The position numbers were made by a program, and so were the translations under genes. The notes beneath the pieces were generated by a model. That model had not been told where the DNA came from and made no database searches. It was given only the letters and a program-made list of their open reading frames with translations. Of a stretch of DNA of 64,000 nucleotides, positions 33,167 to 42,242 are shown one piece after another. Source of the DNA: Sphingorhabdus sp. YGSMI21 (lineage in GTDB: Bacteria > Pseudomonadota > Alphaproteobacteria > Sphingomonadales > Sphingomonadaceae); assembly GCF_002776575.1 (NCBI RefSeq), contig NZ_CP022548.1, positions 449,001-513,000 on the forward strand, given 5' to 3'. Every line of letters starts with the position of its first letter. Position 1 is the stretch's first letter.

Positions 33167-34537
33167 GTGCAAAGGCAACGCGTAATCGGCGGCCTGATCC
33201 TGCTCGCGGCAATATTGATCGCTGCGGTCCTGATCCTGCTCCGTTCCGATCCGGAAGAAAAGGCGCCGGATGAACTCGTCCCGCTGGTCCAGGCGGAAAA
33301 GCTGGAAATCCGTTCCGGCAATCTCATGGTCAGGGGCGCGGGAACCGTGCGGGCCCGCGAGGAACTGACCCTCGCCGCAGAAGTTTCCGGCAAGCTTGTC
33401 TATGTCAATCCGGACCTGCGCGAAGGCCAGCGCATCGCGCGGGGGGCGGTGCTGTTCCGCATCGACACATCCGATTATCGCAACGCCGTGCAAACCGCGC
33501 AGGCCGATGTCGCATCGCAGGGCATTTCGGTCCTGCAGGCACAAGAGGAAGTGACTCTGGCGAAAGCCGAACTCGACCGCTTCCAGCAGCGCGCCGTCAG
33601 CGGCGGCAATGCCTATGCCAGCGTTGACGGCAATGACTATGCGGCAAAAATCCTGCCGCCGGATGCCTTGGCCAGGAAAAACGGCGCGGACACGCCACAG
33701 GCCCGTCAGAATATCGCGACCAATGGTCTGGCAACAAGAGAGCCGCAGCTGCAATCCGCCCGCGCCGGGCTGCGACGGGCGCAGGCCAATCTGGCCAATG
33801 CCCAGACGGCGCTGCAACGCACCGTGGTCCGCGCGCCTTTTTCCGGCATTGTGCGTACCGAGGACATAGCCGTCGGCAGCTATGTTCAGCCCGGTCAGGC
33901 GCTGGGTTCGATGGTGGCGACCGCAGATTATGAAGCGGTTATTCCGCTCTCCGAACAGGATGCGGCGCTTATCCCGCAGCTGTTCCGCGCCGGTTCGGGC
34001 AACCGGATCGAAGCCGCGATATATTCCGACTATGGCGGCATCCGCTATCGCTGGCCTGCCTATGTTGACCGCGTCAACGGCGTGCTCAACCCGCAGACCC
34101 GCACAATTGACGTATATCTGCGCATCCCGAATCCGCTGCGGGGTGGCGCGCCGGCGGCTGTTGCCGAAAATGACGGAAAGTCAGCCACGGCATCCTCCGC
34201 CCCTCCCCTGTTCGTCGGCAGTTTTGTCAACACCGAGATCAGCGGCCGGGCGCTGGATGAATATGCCGTGCTGCCGCTGGCAGCCCTGCAGGCGGGGAAC
34301 GAGGTCTGGCTGGTGCGGGACGGCAAATTGCATATCGTCACCGTGGAAATATATCAGCGAACCGACAAGAGCGCGCTGATTAGCACCAAGGGACTGGGAC
34401 CCGATCCGGTCGCCGTTACCGGCAATCTGAAGGTTGCGACCGAAGGCCTGCGCGTTCGGGTTGCCCAGCCGCGGACATCGGCTGCAGCTGCGAAGCCCGC
34501 CGCCAAGGCGGAACCAAAGGCCAAAGCGGTTAAATGA
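33167..34537 (+). CDS. RND efflux periplasmic adaptor (HlyD/MFP family)
   Basis: A 456-residue adaptor with an N-terminal membrane anchor (about 7-25). AGTVRAREELTLAAEVSGKL begins the lipoyl half-motif, a coiled-coil hairpin region (about 110-205) follows, then VVRAPFSGIVRTEDIAVGSYV completes the lipoyl domain. GTG start with AAGGAG eight bases upstream, directly after the channel gene stop. It links the inner-membrane pump to the channel. Lys/Ala-rich C-terminal tail. Confidence 0.92.
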   Translation: MQRQRVIGGLILLAAILIAAVLILLRSDPEEKAPDELVPLVQAEKLEIRSGNLMVRGAGTVRAREELTLAAEVSGKLVYVNPDLREGQRIARGAVLFRIDTSDYRNAVQTAQADVASQGISVLQAQEEVTLAKAELDRFQQRAVSGGNAYASVDGNDYAAKILPPDALARKNGADTPQARQNIATNGLATREPQLQSARAGLRRAQANLANAQTALQRTVVRAPFSGIVRTEDIAVGSYVQPGQALGSMVATADYEAVIPLSEQDAALIPQLFRAGSGNRIEAAIYSDYGGIRYRWPAYVDRVNGVLNPQTRTIDVYLRIPNPLRGGAPAAVAENDGKSATASSAPPLFVGSFVNTEISGRALDEYAVLPLAALQAGNEVWLVRDGKLHIVTVEIYQRTDKSALISTKGLGPDPVAVTGNLKVATEGLRVRVAQPRTSAAAAKPAAKAEPKAKAVK

Positions 34538-37500
34538 CAGATTCAGCCAATCGAGATCCGTCCCTGCCGGAACAGCCGAGCACGGAGATATTGCAGCAGA
34601 GCGGCGTTGTCGCCTTCATGGCGCGCAACGGTGTCGCCGCCAATCTGCTGATGATATTCCTGATCGTCGCCGGTATCATGTCCTACCGGACGATTGTCCA
34701 GGAGGTGTTCGCGGAGAACAGTCTCGACACGATCCAGGTCAGCGTCGCCTATCCCGGCGCCACGCCGGACGAGGTAGAGGAGTCGATCGTCCAGAAGATC
34801 GAGGAAGCCGTCGAGGCGGTGGAGAATGTCAAACAGATCAAGTCGACTGCTGCCGAGAATACCGGATCGGTGTCGATCGAACTGGAACTGGGTACCGATA
34901 TCGACCGGGCACTGGATGATGTCAAAGCCGAGATAGACCAGATCCAGTCCTTCCCCGCCGAAGCGGAAGAACCCAGCGTACGTGAACTGACCACGCGGCA
35001 AAGCGTCGTGCGCATCGCCATTTTCGGCGATGTTTCGGAAAGCGCGCTGAAGGAGACCGCCTATCGGCTGGAGGACTCGCTCGCTGCGCTGCCGGAAATC
35101 TCCTTCGTCGACACCAGCTCGATCCGCGATTACGAAGTGTCGATCGAGGTGCCGCAGGATACGCTGCAGGCTTTCGGGCTTTCGCTGAACGACATATCGC
35201 GCACCGTCGCCGCCAGCAGTCTCGACAGTCCCGCCGGCTCGATCGATACCGACAGCGAAGAAGTGCGCGTCCGGACCATCGGCCAGAATTACAACCAGCA
35301 GAATTTCGAAGACATCGTGCTGGTGAGCAACGAAAATGGCGCGCTGATCCGGCTTGGACAGATCGCGAATATCCGCGACGAGTTCGAGGATGCCGATCTC
35401 GTATCCCTGTACAACGGCAAGCCGGTGGCCTTTGTCGAGGTTTTCCGCAGCAGCGACGAGCGTGTGCTTGATGTGTCCCGCGCCACCAGGGAATATCTCG
35501 AAGGGCCGTTCGCCCACTCGCTGCCGGAGGGCATTTCCTATGCGATCTGGAGCGATGACAGCGAATTGCTGAACGACCGGCTGACGCTATTGCTGAAAAA
35601 CGCGGCGATCGGTCTGTTTCTGGTGCTGATCGCACTTACCCTGTTTCTCGACATACGGCTCGCGGCCTGGACCGCGCTGGGCATCGGGGTTACATTTGTC
35701 GGCGCGATTTTCCTGCTCGATCTGGCGGGATCGAGCATCAACATGTTCTCCCTGTTCGGCTTCATACTGGCCCTCGGGCTGGTGGTCGATGACGCGATTG
35801 TCGTCGGCGAGAGCGTCTATGCCCGGCGCGAGGCCGGCCGCACCGGAATGGGCGCAGCGGTCAGCGGCGCCCGGCGGGTCACCATGCCGGTCATCTTTGC
35901 CGTTCTGACAACCGTTGCCGCCTTTTCCCCCCTGTTTGCGATCGGCGGCGTCATGGGCAAGATTCTGGCCGACATCCCGCTCGTCGTCGTGGCGGTCCTC
36001 TTCCTGTCGCTGGTTGAAAGCCTGTTGATTCTTCCCAATCATCTCAGCCACTTGCCGGCCCCCGGCACGCCGACACGCAATCCCGTCACCCGCTTTTTCG
36101 AACGGGTGCAGACCAAGGTCGATGTCGAATATCAGAAGTTCGTCAACGGACCGCTCGATCGGGCGGTCCGCTATGCCGTGCGCATGCCGTTCGTGATCCT
36201 CGCCGGCAGTCTGGCCCTGCTCATCCTGATCGGCTCGCTGATCCCGGCGGGCATTATCAAGAATTCCTTCTTTCCCGCTATCGAAGCCGATGTCGTCACC
36301 GCCAGTCTGGAAATGCCGACCGGAACAACAATTGCGGAGACCGAAAAAATGGCCCGCTTCATCGAGCAGAAGGGCCGCGAGACATTTGCGGAATTTGAAA
36401 AGCGGGAAGACGAGGACGCTGAGTCGCCCCTGCGCGGCATATTCACCCTGATCGGGCAGGAGCCCCGGAGCAGCGGCCCGGACTTCACAAATGGCGGCTT
36501 CTCCTCGAATATTGCCAGCGTCCAGTTCAGCTTCACCCCGGGGGACGAGCGCGCGCTGGCTTCCCGGGACTTTGAAAATGCATGGCGCGAAAAGGTCGGA
36601 CCGGTCGTCGAAGCGCGCTCGCTGGTCTTCGCATCGGACCTGATATCGATCGGCGCGCCGGTCGATGTACAGCTTTCCGATCCCGATCCGGCGGTGGTGG
36701 AATCCGCCTCGCTGAAACTGATGGAGAGGCTGAACCGCTTTTCCGGCGTGTTCGATATCGAGAGCGATCAGGATCAGGGCCTCAAGGAAATCCAGTTGCG
36801 GCTGAAGCCCGAGGCGCGGTCGCTGGGCGTGACCCTTCAGGATGTCGCGCTGCAGGTGCGTGCCGCCTTCTTCGGTAGCGAGGCGCTGCGCGTACAGCGC
36901 GGGTCGGAAGACATGCGCGTCTATATCCGCTTGCCGGAAGAGGAACGCAATTCGATCATCGACGTCGAGCGCTTCCGCGTCCGCGTTCCGGGCGGTGAAG
37001 TCCCGCTCGCCACCTTGGCCGAGGTCTCCTTCGGCCAGGCCCCTGCGGTCATCCGCCGGACCGACGGCAGACGGATCACGACGGTAACCGCCGATATCGA
37101 CACCAATATCGTCACCAGCCAGGAAATCGCCAAGCAACTGACCGACGAGATCATGCCCGAACTGCAGGCGGACTATCCGCAATTGCTGTACAGTTTCGGC
37201 GGCGAACAGCAGGAGCAGGAAGATTCCTTCGGTGATCTGGGTATCGCCTTTGGCGCGGCCTTGCTGATGATCTACGCGCTGCTGGCGATACCATTTCGCT
37301 CCTATATGCAGCCGCTGATCATCATGGCCGTGATCCCCTTTGGCATCATCGGCGCGCTGATCGGCCACCTGATTCTGGGACTGCCGCTCGGCGTACTCAG
37401 CATGTTCGGCATGATCGCCCTGTCCGGCGTGATCGTGAACGGGTCGCTGATCCTGATCGACTTTACCAACGAAAATCTCCGCGAGGGCATGGCAATCGAG

Positions 37501-37770
37501 GATGCAATCATCAGCGCAACCAAATCGCGGTTCCGGCCGATCATGCTGACCTCGCTGACGACCTTCCTGGGCGTCGCCCCGATCACCTTCGAGACCAGCC
37601 TACAGGCGCAGTTCCTGATCCCGATGTCGGCAAGCCTGGGTTTCGGCGTGTTGTTCGGAGCGATCATATTGCAACTGCTGATTCCCGCCATGACCATGAT
37701 GGAATATAGCGCCAAGCAGCGGATCAAACGATATTGGAGCGACCTGTTTTCCCCCTCTGTCCCGGCCTGA
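34534..37770 (+). CDS. RND-family efflux permease
   Basis: A 1078-residue proton-driven pump with twelve membrane helices and two large periplasmic loops. The N-terminus (GVVAFMARNGVAANLLMIFLI) and LGLVVDDAIVVGESVYARREAG in TM4, with the two proton-relay Asp residues, are diagnostic. It groups with the AcrB/CzcA-like class acting on organic compounds; the range is unknown. ATGA overlap with the adaptor gene. Control probably by the divergent TetR. Confidence 0.93.
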   Translation: MTDSANRDPSLPEQPSTEILQQSGVVAFMARNGVAANLLMIFLIVAGIMSYRTIVQEVFAENSLDTIQVSVAYPGATPDEVEESIVQKIEEAVEAVENVKQIKSTAAENTGSVSIELELGTDIDRALDDVKAEIDQIQSFPAEAEEPSVRELTTRQSVVRIAIFGDVSESALKETAYRLEDSLAALPEISFVDTSSIRDYEVSIEVPQDTLQAFGLSLNDISRTVAASSLDSPAGSIDTDSEEVRVRTIGQNYNQQNFEDIVLVSNENGALIRLGQIANIRDEFEDADLVSLYNGKPVAFVEVFRSSDERVLDVSRATREYLEGPFAHSLPEGISYAIWSDDSELLNDRLTLLLKNAAIGLFLVLIALTLFLDIRLAAWTALGIGVTFVGAIFLLDLAGSSINMFSLFGFILALGLVVDDAIVVGESVYARREAGRTGMGAAVSGARRVTMPVIFAVLTTVAAFSPLFAIGGVMGKILADIPLVVVAVLFLSLVESLLILPNHLSHLPAPGTPTRNPVTRFFERVQTKVDVEYQKFVNGPLDRAVRYAVRMPFVILAGSLALLILIGSLIPAGIIKNSFFPAIEADVVTASLEMPTGTTIAETEKMARFIEQKGRETFAEFEKREDEDAESPLRGIFTLIGQEPRSSGPDFTNGGFSSNIASVQFSFTPGDERALASRDFENAWREKVGPVVEARSLVFASDLISIGAPVDVQLSDPDPAVVESASLKLMERLNRFSGVFDIESDQDQGLKEIQLRLKPEARSLGVTLQDVALQVRAAFFGSEALRVQRGSEDMRVYIRLPEEERNSIIDVERFRVRVPGGEVPLATLAEVSFGQAPAVIRRTDGRRITTVTADIDTNIVTSQEIAKQLTDEIMPELQADYPQLLYSFGGEQQEQEDSFGDLGIAFGAALLMIYALLAIPFRSYMQPLIIMAVIPFGIIGALIGHLILGLPLGVLSMFGMIALSGVIVNGSLILIDFTNENLREGMAIEDAIISATKSRFRPIMLTSLTTFLGVAPITFETSLQAQFLIPMSASLGFGVLFGAIILQLLIPAMTMMEYSAKQRIKRYWSDLFSPSVPA

Positions 37771-37883
37771 TGGCAGGGGACAGATACAATGGCCGGCCCG
37801 CGTGCCGCTACACTTGCGAGCCCGTGGCACATGGCGCTTCGGGCAGGAATGGATAACCACAAGACCAAATGAATGGAAAAAAT

Positions 37884-38636
37884 ATGGCACGACCAGAACC
37901 GAGAAATTTGAAAGTGACGGACAGCGTTCGCGTCACCCCCAATATGCACCGCGTGACACTGGGCGGTGACGGCTTGGCCGGTTTCCCCGCCGGCCAGAGC
38001 GGCGGCTATGTCAAGCTGATGCTGCCCGGGCCCGAAGGCGGGCGGCCTCTGGTGCGGACCTATACGATCCGCCACCAGTCAGAAAACGGCATAGCCGTCG
38101 ATTTTGCCCTGCACGGGTCGGACGAGGATTCCGGGCCCGCGACAGGCTGGGCGCTCAAGGCGCAGCCGGGCGACATGATCCGGCTTGGCGGTCCCGGCGA
38201 TGCCAAGCCGTTGCCCGAGGGGTGCGGACCATTCCTGCTGGTCGGTGACATGACCGCCCTGCCCGCCATTTCGGTCAATCTGGAAGCCCTGCCCGCGGAC
38301 GCGACCGGGGATGCGATCCTGCTTGTCCGGGACGAGGCCGACAGGCAGGCGCTCACCAAGCCGGACGGCGTAACGGTCCACTGGCTGGTCGACGCCGATC
38401 TGGGCGCCAATCCCGCGCTTCTCGCCGATGCCGCGCGCGCGCTGCCTGCGGTGGGCGATCTGGCTTATGCCTGGGTTGCCTGCGAGTTCGAGGCGATGAA
38501 GCTGCTGCGTGAATATCTGCGCGTCGAGCAGGGTTTCGGGCCCGATCGCCTCTATATCTCAAGCTACTGGAAGCGCGGCCTGATCGAAGACGACCACAAG
38601 CAGATCAAGCGCGCCGATGCGCAGGCCGGCGGCTGA
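37884..38636 (+). CDS. Siderophore-interacting protein (FAD-dependent ferric-siderophore reductase)
   Basis: A 250-residue SIP/ViuB-like flavoprotein that reduces ferric siderophores in the cytoplasm. VRTYTIRHQ is the FAD-binding RxYTxR box, GPGDAKPLP and the C-terminal AWVACEFEAMKLLREYLR and SSYWKRGLIEDDHK are family hallmarks. The start at ATG 37884 has GGAAAA upstream; 37869 is an alternative. It may serve the TonB siderophore receptor encoded at 44.7-47.1 kb. Monocistronic and convergent with the DUF1971 gene. Confidence 0.9.
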   Translation: MARPEPRNLKVTDSVRVTPNMHRVTLGGDGLAGFPAGQSGGYVKLMLPGPEGGRPLVRTYTIRHQSENGIAVDFALHGSDEDSGPATGWALKAQPGDMIRLGGPGDAKPLPEGCGPFLLVGDMTALPAISVNLEALPADATGDAILLVRDEADRQALTKPDGVTVHWLVDADLGANPALLADAARALPAVGDLAYAWVACEFEAMKLLREYLRVEQGFGPDRLYISSYWKRGLIEDDHKQIKRADAQAGG

Positions 38637-38639
38637 TCG

Positions 38640-38945
38640 TCAGGCGGCCCCGCCCTGCTGCGGCAGGGGATGTTCGCGGTAAAATTCGACCTGCATCTTC
38701 ATCGGACCGGTCAGCCTGACAAAATGCAGATCCTGCGGCGGGATCGGCGCGGGATTGTCGACGGTGACCAGACGCCGTGATGGCGGGTCGATGAAGACCA
38801 GCTCGACCTCGCCCTCCAGCACCCGCAGCAGCCCCCAGGTGCCGTCTTTGGTGCTATGCTCGTTGCGCAGCTTGTCGGGCAGGCTCTGTTCGTCGTATAT
38901 CGGCGATGCGGCATAGGGGACCGCCGGCTCGGCGGGGCCGGCCAT
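38640..38945 (-). CDS. DUF1971 (TehB-like small cupin) protein
   Basis: A 101-residue protein of the DUF1971 group (LRNEHSTKDGTWGLLRVLEG, then PPQDLHFVRLTGPMKMQVEFYRE), small beta-barrel proteins related to the N-terminal domain of tellurite-resistance TehB. Its function is not established; the family often accompanies nitric-oxide and nitrite genes, in line with its place here as third gene of the globin operon (TGATG overlap with the gene upstream). Confidence 0.85.
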   Translation of the reverse strand: MAGPAEPAVPYAASPIYDEQSLPDKLRNEHSTKDGTWGLLRVLEGEVELVFIDPPSRRLVTVDNPAPIPPQDLHFVRLTGPMKMQVEFYREHPLPQQGGAA

Positions 38946-39388
38946 CAGACCAGCGCCCGGATAAAGGCAAAGGCGCAGGCGAAGACCGCCAGCAAGATCG
39001 GAACGGTCAAAATCTGGGCATGAACCGCCGCATCATCCATCCAGCCGGTCTGCGTATCAATGCCGCCGGTGGCATGAACCTGCGGCAATATTTCCCGTTC
39101 GCGTGCGCTGACTCTGTTCAACACCGCCGCCGTACCAAAATACATGACCGTATAGGCAATACTGATCAGCAGCGCGAATATCGCCGCCACGCCCCGGCCG
39201 GTGGCGACGAACAGGGCTCCGAAAAAGACGGCATAGGAACCGAACATCGTGGTCCATATCGACGCGGGCAGTTCAAAGGTCCGGCTTTCGTGCGCGGCCG
39301 CCCGATACCGGTCTGACAAACCCTGCATTTCCGCGTTGATCTCTGCCGCAACCGCCTGGCCGCCTTCGATCTGGAAATCCATCAGCAT
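38945..39388 (-). CDS. Small membrane protein of the globin operon
   Basis: A 147-residue protein with three membrane segments (about 43-62, 66-88, 125-145) and a cytosolic N-terminus. No named family recognised. Start overlaps the globin gene end (ATGCTGATG) and the end overlaps the DUF1971 start, so it belongs firmly to the NsrR-controlled operon. A role in NO or redox metabolism is by association only. Confidence 0.75.
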   Translation of the reverse strand: MLMDFQIEGGQAVAAEINAEMQGLSDRYRAAAHESRTFELPASIWTTMFGSYAVFFGALFVATGRGVAAIFALLISIAYTVMYFGTAAVLNRVSAREREILPQVHATGGIDTQTGWMDDAAVHAQILTVPILLAVFACAFAFIRALV

Positions 39389-39846
39389 GACAATGTCTCC
39401 CTTGCAGAAGAGCCCGACCCGAGGCCGTCTCTTTGAACCTTGATGCCGGTGAGCAGGCTGGATGCGATCCGCCCGGCCGCCTCGCGAAAGACCTGGCCCG
39501 CCGCATCATTGGGGGCAACGTCGTCCAGCGTCCGGTTCCACAGCACCAGCCAGCGATCAAAATGCACATGGTCGAGACCGCCGACTGCAATATGCTTGAG
39601 CATCGGATTGCCGCGAAACCGCCCCGGCTCCAGCGCTACAGATGCCCAGAAATCCTTCATTCTCGCGAGATGGGGTGTCCATTCCGCGACATGGGCCTCG
39701 AATATCGGCCCGAGCAGCGCGTCGCTGCGGACCGCGCGATAGAAAGTTTCGACCAGATCGGAGATAAGCGCATCGTCGATGCCCATCGCATGGGCTTGCG
39801 CCATTTTCTTCGCTCGGGCGCGTTCGGCATATCCTGGTTCGGTCAT
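39382..39846 (-). CDS. Group III truncated haemoglobin
   Basis: A 154-residue globin. VETFYRAVRSDALLGPIF, then HLARMKDFWASVALEPGRFRGNPMLKH and HFDRWLVLW are typical of group III truncated globins; the proximal His lies in the DHVHFDRW region. These bind O2/NO and are often under NO control. I start it at ATG 39846 because the other in-frame ATG (39870) lies inside the NsrR-like operator half-site. First gene of an operon with the membrane protein and DUF1971 genes. Confidence 0.9.
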   Translation of the reverse strand: MTEPGYAERARAKKMAQAHAMGIDDALISDLVETFYRAVRSDALLGPIFEAHVAEWTPHLARMKDFWASVALEPGRFRGNPMLKHIAVGGLDHVHFDRWLVLWNRTLDDVAPNDAAGQVFREAAGRIASSLLTGIKVQRDGLGSGSSARETLSC

Positions 39847-39861
39847 TGTCTCGACTCGCTT

Positions 39862-39884
39862 AAGATGCATTTTATATATACCTT
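39862..39884. promoter_or_regulatory. NsrR-like operator at the globin promoter
   Basis: AAGATGCATTT, one central base, then ATATATACCTT. The left half is a perfect match to the NsrR half-site known from enterobacteria; the right half matches 7 of 11. It lies just before the chosen globin start. Confidence 0.7.
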
Positions 39885-39904
39885 TTATCGCCCTTTGCCT
39901 TTAA

Positions 39905-39927
39905 AAGCAATATATGATATGCATCTT
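39905..39927. promoter_or_regulatory. NsrR-like operator at the nsrR promoter
   Basis: AAGCAATATAT, one base, then ATATGCATCTT; the right half matches 10 of 11 positions of the NsrR half-site, ending two bases before the regulator's ATG. Suggests autoregulation. Confidence 0.68.
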
Positions 39928-39929
39928 TT

Positions 39930-40406
39930 ATGAGATTGTCCGTTCAAACCGACTATGCGTTGCGTACATTGATGTATCTGGCCGCGCATGAAGGTCACCA
40001 TTCGATTGCCCAGATCGCCCGGCAATACAGGATTTCAAAAAACCATTTGATGAAAGTCGCCCAGCGGCTGGCGGCCGAGGGTTTTGTCGACAGCGTGAAG
40101 GGGCGCAGCGGCGGCCTGTTGCTCGCCCAGCCTGCCGAATCCATCAATGTCGGCCACGTCGTCCGCACGTTCGAGGATTATGGTGCCTTCGTGCAATGTT
40201 TCCCCGAAGCCGATGACAGCTGTGTCGTGACGCCCGTTTGCGGCCTGCGCCATGTACTCGCCGACGGAATCGACGCATTCCTCCGGCATCTCGACGGATA
40301 CACCCTGGCCGACATTGTCGGTGACAAGGCGCGGTTCATATCCGTCTGGCAAGGATCCGGTCCGACCCCGACCAGCCGAAACATCAGCAATATTGTGGGC
40401 GATTGA
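39930..40406 (+). CDS. nsrR: Rrf2-family NO sensor, NsrR type
   Basis: A 158-residue Fe-S regulator. N-terminal winged helix (YALRTLMYLAAHEG, then IAQIARQYRISKNHLMKVAQRL). The three cluster cysteines Cys90, Cys98 and Cys104 follow C-X7-C-X5-C (QCFPEADDSC...PVCGL), as in NsrR. NO attack on the cluster releases the protein from DNA and turns on NO-detoxifying genes. Two NsrR-like operators in the divergent promoter support the name. The MarR gene follows 25 bases downstream. Confidence 0.88.
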   Translation: MRLSVQTDYALRTLMYLAAHEGHHSIAQIARQYRISKNHLMKVAQRLAAEGFVDSVKGRSGGLLLAQPAESINVGHVVRTFEDYGAFVQCFPEADDSCVVTPVCGLRHVLADGIDAFLRHLDGYTLADIVGDKARFISVWQGSGPTPTSRNISNIVGD

Positions 40407-40431
40407 CGGAAAAATCTGTATCAGACCTGCC

Positions 40432-40896
40432 ATGTCAAATTCAAACGCACTTCTGGTCGCCTTGCGGCAGATTAACCGGGCGATCGATCTCCAGTCCAAA
40501 AAACTGGAACGGGAGACCGGCCAGACAACCCCGCAACTCCTGCTCCTGAAAGCCCTGGAAAAAGACGGGCGGGCCAAACCGTCGGTAATCGCCAAATCGG
40601 TGCATCTGTCGCATGCCACGGTCACATCGATTGTCGACCGGCTGGAAAAATCCGGGATGGTCACCCGCGAAAAAAGCGAAGATGACCGGCGCTCGGTGGA
40701 AATTGTCCTGACCGACAAAGGCCGCACATGCGTCGAAAATGCGCCGGAGCTACTGCAGGAAGATTTTCTGGTCGCCCTGTCAAAGCTCGAACCGTGGGAG
40801 CAAAATCTGCTGATCTCCTCGGTCCAGCGCATCGCGGTAATGATGGACGCGAACCAGATAGAATCCGCACCAATACTGGAGATTGGCGAAATCTAG
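40432..40896 (+). CDS. MarR-family regulator
   Basis: A 154-residue winged-helix regulator. KPSVIAKSVHLSHATVTSIVDRLEKSGMVTREKSEDDRRSVEIVLT shows, in separate stretches, the recognition helix and the DxRxxx wing of MarR proteins (KPSVIAKSVHLSHATV; EDDRRSVEI). The start at ATG 40432 fits MarR length. Probably co-transcribed with nsrR. It ends with a 4-base overlap with convergent proB. Ligand and targets unknown. Confidence 0.9.
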   Translation: MSNSNALLVALRQINRAIDLQSKKLERETGQTTPQLLLLKALEKDGRAKPSVIAKSVHLSHATVTSIVDRLEKSGMVTREKSEDDRRSVEIVLTDKGRTCVENAPELLQEDFLVALSKLEPWEQNLLISSVQRIAVMMDANQIESAPILEIGEI

Positions 40897-42059
40897 TTCT
40901 GCGGTATGACTTCGGTCATGACCTCGCCAGCCGGCAAGTCCCACGTCAGGTGCCGGTCATCCAGCACGACCATATTCTTGTCGGTGATCAGCGTGCCGAG
41001 GGTTTTGTAACCCAGCAACTGCATGGCCGACAGGGTCGGGTTGCGGGCCAGCGCCATCGTCTCGTCGGACGAGAAATTGGTCAGACCCCTGGCCAGCTCG
41101 TCGCCGGATTCGCCATAAATATGGATCACATCGCCTTTAACATACGGACCCTGGATGGAAAGCACATCTTCCCGGCCGATATTCCGCCGTCCGTGTTTGA
41201 AAGCTTCGGCGGTCGCCGCGTTGACGACAATACTGCCCGCCATTTGCAGACGATCCGACAGCCAGTTGGCCCATGCGGATTCGGGCCGTTCATTCGCCAT
41301 TATTCTCGTGTGCCGCCGTTCTTCGTTCAGGACCGACGTCACCGGATGCTCATATTCGCCATGCGCGATCCGCGTGTCACAGCCGGCATTTTGCGCCATA
41401 TGGGCAGCCTGGATTTTCGTCAGCATCCCGCCGCTGCCGAGGCTGCTGACACCTTCGGTCACCGCAAGATAGGGCGAAACATCGGTCACTTTCTCAACCA
41501 GTTGCGCACCGGCTTCGGACGGATCCTTGTCGTAAAGGCCGTCCACCTGTGTCAGGATGATCAGTTCGTCGGCCTGCAGCATCTGCGCGATTTTTGCTGA
41601 CAGCCGGTCATTATCACCAACCCGGATTTCTTCCGTGGTGATCGTGTCATTCTCGTTGATGATCGGCATGATATTGGCATCGAGCAGACGGTCGACCGTA
41701 TTCTTGGTGTTCAGGAACCGCTTGCGGTCTTCCAGATCGCGCAAGGTCACCAGTACCTGCGCTATTTCGAAGCTATATTCATGGGCCACCTGCTTATAGG
41801 CGTTTAGCAACAGCGGCATACCGCAGGCCGCCGCTGCCTGCTTGTCGCGCAGACCGGCCGTCTCCGGCCGTTCGCCGATCATGTTCATGCCCAGCGCAAC
41901 CGAACCGGAAGAACAGAGGATGACTTTCGCGCCGCCTTCCCGCAGCCGGGCGATATCCTCGAGCAGATTATGCATGAAAGCCCAGCGCGGCGTGAGCCGC
42001 TGTTCGTTGGCGAGCAGGCTGGAGCCGACTTTAACAACGATTGTTTTGCCTTGTACCAT
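40893..42059 (-). CDS. proB: Glutamate 5-kinase
   Basis: A 388-residue enzyme that phosphorylates glutamate in the first step of proline synthesis. The amino-acid kinase domain opens with VVKVGSSLLAN and has SSGSVALG, INENDTI and SLGSGGMLTKI; the C-terminal ~110 residues are the PUA domain (VVNAATAEAFKHGRRNI...). Feedback inhibition by proline is the family norm. Divergent from proC with a 183-base shared promoter region; proA is not in the window. Confidence 0.95.
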   Translation of the reverse strand: MVQGKTIVVKVGSSLLANEQRLTPRWAFMHNLLEDIARLREGGAKVILCSSGSVALGMNMIGERPETAGLRDKQAAAACGMPLLLNAYKQVAHEYSFEIAQVLVTLRDLEDRKRFLNTKNTVDRLLDANIMPIINENDTITTEEIRVGDNDRLSAKIAQMLQADELIILTQVDGLYDKDPSEAGAQLVEKVTDVSPYLAVTEGVSSLGSGGMLTKIQAAHMAQNAGCDTRIAHGEYEHPVTSVLNEERRHTRIMANERPESAWANWLSDRLQMAGSIVVNAATAEAFKHGRRNIGREDVLSIQGPYVKGDVIHIYGESGDELARGLTNFSSDETMALARNPTLSAMQLLGYKTLGTLITDKNMVVLDDRHLTWDLPAGEVMTEVIPQN

Positions 42060-42242
42060 TTGACGTGATGCCCTTATTACTCTGTGACGGAGGTAGGGAT
42101 TGAACCTGACCAGTGCAATAATTTAGTGATCAAAACATTTAATTTTGCGTGAAAGCTATATAAAATAAGCATTTGTTGACATATCTGTTTTGAATACTAA
42201 GCACATCGCAAGATCCATATTCACCAACGGCAAGAGATTGAA

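Noticed and set aside
35587-37368. 593-codon minus-strand open frame
   Set aside because: Antisense to the RND permease; the protein is rich in Asp, Gln, His and Arg like other shadows and has no domain.
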